A stretch of 64,000 nucleotides of DNA from Methylomonas sp. ZR1 (GTDB lineage: Bacteria > Pseudomonadota > Gammaproteobacteria > Methylococcales > Methylomonadaceae): the NCBI RefSeq assembly GCF_013141865.1, contig NZ_RCST01000001.1, positions 3,410,001-3,474,000 of the forward strand. Direction: 5' to 3'. Of this stretch, positions 58,827 to 64,000 are shown one piece after another (the stretch's first letter is position 1; each line of letters begins with the position of its first letter). A program made the translations under genes and the position numbers. Below the pieces are notes generated by a model that searched no databases, was not told the DNA's origin, and saw only the letters and a list, made by a program, of their open reading frames with translations.

Positions 58827-59528
58827 ATGTTTTCCGCAATATCACGTAATGCCTGTGTTATCGGCTTTTTATCGTTATTGACGCTGCTCAACTCCACCGT
58901 CTACGCCCACGGCGTCGATGCCAATACCGAACGGTTTTTGCTGGCTAACCAAGGCGTTGCCATCGGGCCGTTTTTGTACATCGGCGCCAAGCACATGGTC
59001 ACCGGCTACGATCATTTGTTGTTTTTGGTGGGGGTGATTTTCTTTTTATTCCGCACTCGCGACGTGCTGGTCTATGTCAGCCTGTTTACCTTGGGACATA
59101 GCTTGACGCTGCTGTTCGGCGTGTTAAGCAGCATCTCGGTCAATCCGTTTTTGATCGACGCCATTATCGGCTTATCCATTGTGTATAAAGGTTTCGACAA
59201 CCTGGGCGGTTTTCAGCGCCTATTGGGGTTTCAACCCAATACCAAATGGGCAGTGATGATTTTTGGCTTGTTCCACGGCTTTGGCCTGGCGACCAAATTG
59301 CAGGATTTTTCGCTGCCAGAAACCGGGCTTTGGAAGAACTTATTGGCGTTTAATGTTGGCGTGGAAATCGGCCAGTTTCTGGCTCTGCTGTTTATCCTGA
59401 TCGCGTTGGACTTCTGGCGCCGCCACCGCAGTTATTACGCCTTTTCAGCAACCACCAACACCCTGTTAATGTCCGGAGGCTTGATTCTGTTCGGTTACCA
59501 AATCACGGGCTACATCATCCATGGATAA
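58827..59528 (+). CDS. HupE/UreJ-like membrane protein
   Basis: A 233-residue protein with a signal peptide (cut near STVYA-HGVDAN) and about six membrane helices. The conserved HMVTGYDHLLFLVGVIFFLF and SLFTLGHSLTLLFG contain the histidines and aspartate of the HupE/UreJ_2 family; GLFHGFGLATKLQDF and NVGVEIGQFLALL follow. Some HupE proteins carry nickel or cobalt; this branch is uncharacterised. It overlaps the next gene by 8 bp, so the two work together. Confidence 0.85.
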   Translation: MFSAISRNACVIGFLSLLTLLNSTVYAHGVDANTERFLLANQGVAIGPFLYIGAKHMVTGYDHLLFLVGVIFFLFRTRDVLVYVSLFTLGHSLTLLFGVLSSISVNPFLIDAIIGLSIVYKGFDNLGGFQRLLGFQPNTKWAVMIFGLFHGFGLATKLQDFSLPETGLWKNLLAFNVGVEIGQFLALLFILIALDFWRRHRSYYAFSATTNTLLMSGGLILFGYQITGYIIHG

Positions 59529-60087
59529 CTCGATGCAAGACAGCAATCCGCCAGTTCAATCAACTAAATCGCTGACCATCGCCAGCCTGTCGGCAACGCT
59601 ATTGGCGGGCGTTGTGCTGATCACTGCGGTGTTGCCCGCTGAATACGGCATAGATCCGACCGGGTTTGGGCAAATGACCGGTTTAACTAGCTTAGCGTCG
59701 CCAAGTGAAACAGGCAGCGCTTGCGCGGAGCCGGCGGTGAGCGCCGCGCAACCAGCAGCGCCCTCGCAATGGCAGGATACGGTAAAAATCGTGGTGCCGG
59801 CTGGCGAAGGACTGGAATACAAATTTCATCTCGCCAAAGGCGCAAACCTGGAATATTCGTGGTCCACTAACGGCGCGGCGCTATATTTTGATTTTCACGG
59901 CGAGCCGCAAGGCGATAAAACCGGCTATTTCAAAAGTTACAAAGAAACGACCGATAGCCAATCCAGTGGCTCGTTAAGCGCGCCCTTTGAAGGCTCGCAC
60001 GGCTGGTATTGGGAAAACAAATCCAACGCGCCGGTTACTGTGGTTTTAAATACGAAAGGGGCTTATCGGATTTTGGGCTTGATGTGA
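59521..60087 (+). CDS. Membrane-anchored partner of the HupE/UreJ-like protein
   Basis: A 188-residue protein with one N-terminal membrane helix (LTIASLSATLLAGVVLITAV) and an exported domain of about 130 residues. The domain contains VKIVVPAGEGLEYKFHLAKG, LEYSWSTNGAALYFDFHGEP and GSHGWYWENKSNAPVTVVLN, a pattern of beta strands with histidines and aromatics. This protein type is regularly annotated as a transmembrane anchor protein beside HupE/UreJ_2 genes. It may feed or gate the transporter; that is inference. Confidence 0.75.
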   Translation: MDNSMQDSNPPVQSTKSLTIASLSATLLAGVVLITAVLPAEYGIDPTGFGQMTGLTSLASPSETGSACAEPAVSAAQPAAPSQWQDTVKIVVPAGEGLEYKFHLAKGANLEYSWSTNGAALYFDFHGEPQGDKTGYFKSYKETTDSQSSGSLSAPFEGSHGWYWENKSNAPVTVVLNTKGAYRILGLM

Positions 60088-60158
60088 TCTAAAACCATCG
60101 GCTCAAGGAAACCAAGCTGACTGACATCAAAACGGGGGATGCCAACAAACGAAAACGT

Positions 60159-60764
60159 TTAGTCTTCCGGCCCAAAGCACTGCGGATAATCCTTACAAAC
60201 CTCGCAGGATGGCGCCCGGCAAACGTATAAGCCTTCCGCTTCGCACAGTTGTTTGTACAAAAATTTTTTCCATTTCATATCTTTGCTGTTGCTCACCAGC
60301 AATTCCGGAAAGTTGTAGCCCAGCATGGCCGACAAATCGCTGCGCGACCATAAGCCCAAATCCTGCCACAAATGATCGCTGCCCAAACAGGCCGCCACAA
60401 TCAATGCGATTAGCCATTCGGTTTCCGCGCCGGGATTGGCGGCGAATTGCCCCAGCAGGATTTCCAAATCCTGTTTTTCCAACATGCGGCTGTAATCCAG
60501 ACTGCTACCGGAAAAGGCTTTCGGCGCCAAGGAATAGCCGGGAAAGTAGCGGTCGATAAGCTGTTCAAATTGTACTGGGCTCAAGCCCAATCTATCGGGA
60601 AGCACACCATCACCGACACACCAACTGGCGATAATTTGCGCCAACCAGACGCTGTTGGGCGACTGGTCGGCACAGGCCAGTAGATCCTCATAAATGTGTT
60701 GCCGCGACTTCATAACCAAGGGCTCTACCCTGTCATTCGATGCCATGCTAAGTGTGCAACTCAT
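60159..60764 (-). CDS. nifQ: Nitrogen fixation protein NifQ
   Basis: A 201-residue NifQ. NifQ carries a Mo-Fe-S cluster and supplies molybdenum for FeMo-cofactor assembly on NifEN. The diagnostic C-terminal cysteine set C-x4-C-x2-C-x5-C is present (CRAPSCEVCKDYPQC). GGAG lies eight bases before the ATG. It is the last gene of the nifB-fdxN-nifO-fprA-fdx-fdx-nifQ run, as in the Azotobacter block, apart from the three genes inserted between nifO and nifQ. Confidence 0.92.
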   Translation of the reverse strand: MSCTLSMASNDRVEPLVMKSRQHIYEDLLACADQSPNSVWLAQIIASWCVGDGVLPDRLGLSPVQFEQLIDRYFPGYSLAPKAFSGSSLDYSRMLEKQDLEILLGQFAANPGAETEWLIALIVAACLGSDHLWQDLGLWSRSDLSAMLGYNFPELLVSNSKDMKWKKFLYKQLCEAEGLYVCRAPSCEVCKDYPQCFGPED

Positions 60765-60802
60765 ACTCGATTCTCCGGCCTATTTAACGATGACGCAGAC
60801 GA

Positions 60803-61153
60803 TTAATATTCGACGCGAATATCTTCATCCCTAACGATCATCTGACAAGCCAGACGCCATTCCGGCGGCAGATCGTCGACGATCATTTGCTCCAACTGTT
60901 CGGTAGTGACTTTACCGATTTGTTTCAGCAGGGCTTTTTCCTTCTCGGTCATCGTGCCACCCATGCGCTCCAGCTTTTTATCGATGCTGGTGACGCGGAC
61001 CACGCAAGTGCCGCATTCGCCATCTTCGCATTCGAAATTGATGGGGATCTTGTTTTCCAGAGCCAGCTTCAAAATAGTCTGGGTGTGACTGCCGGCAACG
61101 GCGTAAACGGTTTTATCCCGGTATTCGGGACTGGTAAATGTGACTAATGCCAT
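60803..61153 (-). CDS. [2Fe-2S] ferredoxin, nif-associated
   Basis: A 116-residue [2Fe-2S] ferredoxin. Cluster ligands are in FECEDGECGTC and the final RLAC. An insertion of about 40 residues with KKLERMGGTMTEKEKALLKQ lies before the last cysteine, a feature of nif-linked ferredoxins and not of the adrenodoxin type. AGGAG precedes the ATG. It probably passes electrons in nitrogenase supply or cofactor assembly. It lies between nifQ and a second [2Fe-2S] ferredoxin. Confidence 0.88.
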   Translation of the reverse strand: MALVTFTSPEYRDKTVYAVAGSHTQTILKLALENKIPINFECEDGECGTCVVRVTSIDKKLERMGGTMTEKEKALLKQIGKVTTEQLEQMIVDDLPPEWRLACQMIVRDEDIRVEY

Positions 61154-61174
61154 GTGTTACTCCTTTTGCGTTTT

Positions 61175-61462
61175 TTAAACTGGTTTAAGGGAAATTTCGC
61201 CGCCCAATACTTGCGCTTGGCAAGCCAGACGGTTGTGTTTGCCGGCCATGTTTTCCCGCAAAATTTTGTCTTCCAGTACGGACGGCTCGGTCAAGTTGTT
61301 CCAACCGGCAGTCACTTTCATGATGCAGGTTCCGCAATCGCCTTCCCGGCAACCGTAAGTAATGCCGGAACCTACTTTCTCGGACACCTCAATCACCCGG
61401 GTGCCGGCGGGGACGGTAACCGTCACGTTTATATCTTCAAATGTAATGGTCGCTTTGGCCAT
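61175..61462 (-). CDS. [2Fe-2S] ferredoxin, nif-associated (second)
   Basis: A 95-residue [2Fe-2S] ferredoxin with ligands in YGCREGDCGTC and NRLACQAQ. It differs widely from its 116-residue neighbour, so this is not a fresh duplication. It starts 40 nt after a row of RNA hairpins (61502-61597) and has GGAG upstream. Electron supply to nitrogenase or cofactor assembly is inferred from the neighbours. Confidence 0.88.
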   Translation of the reverse strand: MAKATITFEDINVTVTVPAGTRVIEVSEKVGSGITYGCREGDCGTCIMKVTAGWNNLTEPSVLEDKILRENMAGKHNRLACQAQVLGGEISLKPV

Positions 61463-61501
61463 TGTAAAAACTCCATAAGGTATTAAAAGTCATCTCGGCA
61501 G

Positions 61502-61597
61502 CCTCTAATCTGAGGACCACCGGTTTGGAACCGCAACGATTCCTGATTTTCACCGGCCTTGCGGCCGATGAGGTCACCAATCCGTCCATGAATCGGT
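61502..61597 (-). ncRNA. Candidate structured leader RNA before the ferredoxin genes
   Basis: In the 188-bp fprA-ferredoxin gap the minus strand has four consecutive hairpins. H1 (61576-61597) has arms ACCGATTC/GGATTGGT. H2 (61551-61570) has arms CATCGGCC/GGCCGGTG capped by GCAA, a GNRA tetraloop closed by C-G. H3 (61521-61533) is CGGTT/AACCG with a 3-nt loop. H4 (61502-61515) is CCTC/GAGG. The GNRA loop exists only in the transcribed direction of the operon. No T-tract follows, so it is not a simple terminator. Riboswitch, protein-binding leader or processing site are all open. A 48-codon frame beginning ATG at about 61590 overlaps it and looks non-coding. Confidence 0.5.
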
Positions 61598-61650
61598 TTA
61601 GCCTACGAATACCGCTGTAGACTCAATAGCAAGCGTCTGTTTAATCCGGT

Positions 61651-62928
61651 TTACAGGTCCGCAAAATTAATCACCCGTGATTCTCTGGCCCCGGTGAGCT
61701 CCTGAGCCAGCTCCAAGCCAAAGGCCTTGCACTCGAGTATCTCGTCGTCGGTAGGAATCAGCTTGACGCGCAGGCCTTGAATCGGTACCCGCAGTTTCAA
61801 GCCGCGCAAGCGGTCTTCCACCAGGCGCACCCCTTCGCCGGTCCAGCCGTAAGAACCGAACACGCCGCCGAGTTTGTTTTTCAGATTGACCACCGCGAGC
61901 GACGAGAGCAGATCCCAAATCGGCTTGACCGCATCGCCGTTGATGGTGGGCGTGCCCAATACCAAACCGTCGGCTTCCTCGATCAAATCGACAAACGGCG
62001 CCACCTCGCCACCTTCCAGGTCGTAAAGCGACACCCGCACGTCCTCGACCTGCATCGCGCCTTGGTAAATCGCTTCCGCCATGCGCCGGGTATTGCCGTA
62101 AGAGCTAATGTAAAAAATCAGCAGGGTTTTTTGATTGGGCCGCAGCTCGTTATGCAAAGCAGGGCTGGATAACTGCCGATAACGCTGGATGTAATGCTGC
62201 GGGCGGTCACGCAAAATCGGGCCGTGGGTGGGCGCAATCAGTTTCAGCGGCAAGGGTTCGATCAACTCCAGAGCCCTGACCACGTATTCCTTGAACGGCC
62301 GCATGATGTGGGCGTAGTAGTATTCAAAGGAAAACCGAAAATCGCCGACCTTGTCGTTGTACAAACGGTTATCGCAAAAATGGCAGCCAAACACGTCGCC
62401 GGAAAACAGCATCGCTTCTTCCGGCGCGTAGGTGCATTGCGTGTCCGGCCAATGCAAATACGGGGTGTGCAAAAACTCCAGACTTCGGTCGCCCAGCGAG
62501 ACCTTGTCGCCGGTCAGCACCGGGGTAAAGCTCAACTCGTCCTGCTTTAGCAGGCCTTTGAGCATGGACTGAGCTTTTTGGGAAATGAACAGCTGCGCGT
62601 GCGGCGCCCGTTTCATCAACTCCGGCAAGGCGCCGGTATGATCGGGTTCCAAATGATTGAGGACGATGACTTTGATTTCCGAATAGTCTGCAACGCTTTC
62701 CAGGCGGGCGAAAAAGGCGTTGGCAAAGCCTTCCTTGACGGTATCGATCACCGCCACACCTTCGCTGCCGCGAATCACATAAGCGTTATAGCTGGTGCCG
62801 TTGGCGGTCTTCAGGATGATGTCGAAAGTGCGCAAATTCGGATCCAGCGCACCGACCCAATGCACGCGCTCCGACAAGGCCACCGCCAGCGGTACGCCGT
62901 CTTCGCTCTCCAATCTGACGCTGTTCAT
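61651..62928 (-). CDS. Flavodiiron protein (A-type flavoprotein), nif-linked
   Basis: A 425-residue flavodiiron protein that reduces O2 to water and/or NO. The beta-lactamase-like domain (about 1-255) has the full diiron ligand set: HLEPDH, then His in TPYLHWPDT, Asp in FSGDVFGCH and His in PTHGPI. The flavodoxin domain (about 265-420) has FYISSYGNTRRMAEAIYQG and GSYGWTGEGVRLVEDRL. It overlaps nifO by four bases. Its place inside a nif operon suggests oxygen removal to protect nitrogenase, fed by the neighbouring ferredoxins. The latter is inference. Confidence 0.9.
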   Translation of the reverse strand: MNSVRLESEDGVPLAVALSERVHWVGALDPNLRTFDIILKTANGTSYNAYVIRGSEGVAVIDTVKEGFANAFFARLESVADYSEIKVIVLNHLEPDHTGALPELMKRAPHAQLFISQKAQSMLKGLLKQDELSFTPVLTGDKVSLGDRSLEFLHTPYLHWPDTQCTYAPEEAMLFSGDVFGCHFCDNRLYNDKVGDFRFSFEYYYAHIMRPFKEYVVRALELIEPLPLKLIAPTHGPILRDRPQHYIQRYRQLSSPALHNELRPNQKTLLIFYISSYGNTRRMAEAIYQGAMQVEDVRVSLYDLEGGEVAPFVDLIEEADGLVLGTPTINGDAVKPIWDLLSSLAVVNLKNKLGGVFGSYGWTGEGVRLVEDRLRGLKLRVPIQGLRVKLIPTDDEILECKAFGLELAQELTGARESRVINFADL

Positions 62929-63350
62929 GGCTTGCAGGCCTCAGAGCGTGACTGCTTGGGACAGGTTTCCAAATCCTTTTGCGAAGCCAAGGCAGCCAAG
63001 CCCAACCAGGCATCGACCTGTTGTTGGTCGAACCCGCAGACGCGCTGTTCGTTGACCTCCATCAAAGGCCGCCGAATCAACAACGGCTGCGCCACCATCA
63101 GCGCGATTGCTTCGTCTGCACTGACGGCATTCGGATCGACCAACCCTTGTTTGACAGCCGGCGCGCTGCGGTTAAACCAATCCGCCACCGGCATGTCGCC
63201 GAAAAACGAGCGCAACTTGCCCGGTTCCCTGCCCCACGGCTGCTGCAATAGATCGTAAACCACCAGCAAATGGCCGGCGGCACTCAGCAATTGCTTTTGC
63301 CGGGTATTGTTCAAGCAGCCCGGCTTTTCATAGAAATGCACGGTGGCCAT
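62925..63350 (-). CDS. nifO: Nitrogenase-associated ArsC-like protein NifO
   Basis: A 141-residue protein of the ArsC/Spx thioredoxin-fold family. It has the N-terminal HFYEKPGCLNNTRQKQLL with one cysteine and RRPLMEVNEQRVCGFD near residue 95. It lies between fdxN and the flavodiiron gene, matching the nifB-fdxN-nifO order. In Azotobacter NifO affects use of molybdenum and nitrate, but its chemistry is unclear. It starts 5 bp after fdxN. Confidence 0.82.
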   Translation of the reverse strand: MATVHFYEKPGCLNNTRQKQLLSAAGHLLVVYDLLQQPWGREPGKLRSFFGDMPVADWFNRSAPAVKQGLVDPNAVSADEAIALMVAQPLLIRRPLMEVNEQRVCGFDQQQVDAWLGLAALASQKDLETCPKQSRSEACKP

Positions 63351-63355
63351 AGCCG

Positions 63356-63640
63356 TTAATGGGCTTGTAGTTCCGCCATCGCCTCGGCCATTTTTTCGGG
63401 CGGGATACCGGTCAGCGAGCCGGGCGGGTTGATAGGCACACCCAGTGCGTCGAGAATCGCGCCTTCAATCGGGCAAATGCTGGCGCATTGCGTGTCTTTA
63501 TAATCGCCCTCGCATTCGGTGCATTTTTTCGGGTTGATCCTGAAATGCCCGGCTTTTTCCGACATGTAGATGGCTTTGCTGGGGCACAACGGCTCGCAGG
63601 CATAACAGTTGACGCAGGATTCAATGATTTGTAAGGCCAT
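63356..63640 (-). CDS. fdxN: 2[4Fe-4S] ferredoxin FdxN
   Basis: A 94-residue bacterial-type ferredoxin with two [4Fe-4S] motifs: CVNCYACEPLCPSKAI and CTECEGDYKDTQCASICP, the second with the longer spacing seen in nif-type (FdxN) ferredoxins. It is the gene after nifB. FdxN proteins are known to donate electrons for NifB-dependent cofactor synthesis. A C-terminal tail of about 25 residues (PPGSLTGIPPEKMAEAMAEL) is extra. Confidence 0.9.
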   Translation of the reverse strand: MALQIIESCVNCYACEPLCPSKAIYMSEKAGHFRINPKKCTECEGDYKDTQCASICPIEGAILDALGVPINPPGSLTGIPPEKMAEAMAELQAH

Positions 63641-63683
63641 GACGTTACCTTTGTATTCGATGGTTAATCAGTTCTAACAATCT

Positions 63684-63774
63684 CCCTCTCCTGATAGAGA
63701 GGGCTGGGGTGAGGAGAATTGAATAAGCAAAAGCTTTTTGATTCACCTCGCCCTACCCTCTCCGGCCGGAGAGG
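63684..63774. repeat. Inverted-repeat intergenic element (REP/BIME-like)
   Basis: Two related, oppositely oriented units lie between nifB and fdxN. The left holds a hairpin CCCTCTC/GAGAGGG (63684-63703) followed by CTGGGGTGAGG. The right is the approximate inverse (CCTCGCCCTACCC) ending in the 18-bp palindrome CCTCTCCGGCCGGAGAGG (63757-63774). A small palindromic core (CAAAAGCTTTTTG) separates them. Repeats of the GAGAGGGCTGGGGTGAGG kind are common in proteobacterial gaps. It might lower expression of fdxN relative to nifB. Confidence 0.65.
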
Positions 63775-63784
63775 AAATATTGGG

Positions 63785-64000
63785 CTATGCCGTCGCCCGC
63801 TCTTCTTGCGGCGCAGCCTCATCCAACTTGCCGGCTGCAGCCATTTCCTTGTAAACCGCCATCACCGCTTCTTCGATAGGCTCCATCGCATGCTCGCCGT
63901 TGGGTACGATGCCGGCTTTTTCCAGCAAGTCCCAAGGCTCATAGCCGATTTTGGAGCACAGTACCGCTTCACAGCCGGCCAGAGAGCGAATGGTTTGTTG
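63785..64000 (-). CDS. nifB: Nitrogenase cofactor biosynthesis protein NifB (C-terminal part only)
   Basis: Only the last 71 residues fall in the window. They read QQTIRSLAGCEAVLCSKIGY, EPWDLLEKAGIVP and EEAVMAVYKEMA, which is the NifX-like C-terminal domain of long NifB proteins. NifB is the radical-SAM enzyme that makes NifB-co, the core of FeMo-cofactor. The stop is TAG at 63785-63787. The downstream fdxN, nifO and nifQ support the call. Confidence 0.85.
   Translation of the reverse strand, partial: QQTIRSLAGCEAVLCSKIGYEPWDLLEKAGIVPNGEHAMEPIEEAVMAVYKEMAAAGKLDEAAPQEERATA

Noticed and set aside
61443..61592. A 48-codon frame (MDGLVTSSAARPVKIRNR...) across the hairpin leader before the ferredoxins
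   Set aside because: No ribosome-binding site, its end overlaps the ferredoxin start, and the sequence is explained better by base-paired arms.
61463..63784. Sigma54 (-24/-12, TGGCAC-N5-TTGC) promoter for the nif genes
   Set aside because: I looked for the GG-N10-GC pattern in the gaps and found none convincing; the promoter is probably upstream of nifB, outside the window.

Overview
The window reads as chromosomal DNA of a gammaproteobacterium. The translation/RNA polymerase block has the order known from that class: tRNA-Tyr/Gly/Thr, tuf, tRNA-Trp, secE, nusG, rplKAJL, rpoBC, rpsLG, fusA, tuf. The protein styles, a nitrogen-fixation locus laid out like the nifB-fdxN-nifO-nifQ block of Azotobacter, and a candidate PPi-dependent PEP carboxykinase suggest a Methylococcales methanotroph (Methylomonas-like). 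That assignment is inference, because no methane oxidation gene lies in the window.

Layout. 1-17.0 kb (minus strand): the tRNA/tuf/ribosomal protein/RNA polymerase block. It has two clear sigma70 promoters, an L10-type leader, an rplL-rpoB attenuator hairpin and a nusG-rplK terminator. The two tuf copies match over the 477 bp that can be compared. 17-22.5 kb (minus): pth, rplY, prs, tRNA-Gln, ispE, lolB and a TPR lipoprotein. 22.6-26.3 kb (plus): hemA, prfA, prmC and a JAMM/M67 peptidase. 26.3-30 kb (minus): a CDF metal exporter, an OprO/P-type porin behind a textbook Pho box, and an HDOD protein. 30.2-35.8 kb: a REC*-GGDEF*-EAL protein, a small anchored Ala/Lys/Pro-rich protein and the PilR/PilS two-component pair. 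35.8-40.7 kb (plus): sucC, sucD, glutamine-dependent nadE and an unknown exported protein. 40.7-44.2 kb (minus): a roughly 1158-residue protein that I read as a candidate PPi-type PEP carboxykinase.

44.4-50.7 kb: a divergent amidoligase-type island. One arm is a circularly permuted ATP-grasp protein plus a separate alpha-E protein. The other arm is an ATP-grasp::alpha-E fusion plus a transglutaminase-like cysteine protease. The shared 458-bp intergenic region carries three TGGTGC half-sites. Families of this kind are predicted, not proven, to make and process a peptide or amide product. 50.8-55 kb: a MASE1-(PAS)5-GGDEF-EAL protein. 55-60 kb: an unknown exported protein, a family I pyrophosphatase, a decayed toxin-antitoxin patch, a lipoprotein that looks like an archaemetzincin without its zinc site, and a HupE/UreJ-like protein with a membrane-anchored partner.

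60.1-64 kb (minus): the accessory nitrogen-fixation locus nifB (3' end only), fdxN, nifO, a flavodiiron protein, two [2Fe-2S] ferredoxins and nifQ. The gap in front of the ferredoxins folds on paper into a row of hairpins, one capped by a GNRA tetraloop, and is a candidate structured leader RNA. The locus combines FeMo-cofactor assembly (NifB, NifQ), electron supply (ferredoxins) and oxygen removal (flavodiiron protein).
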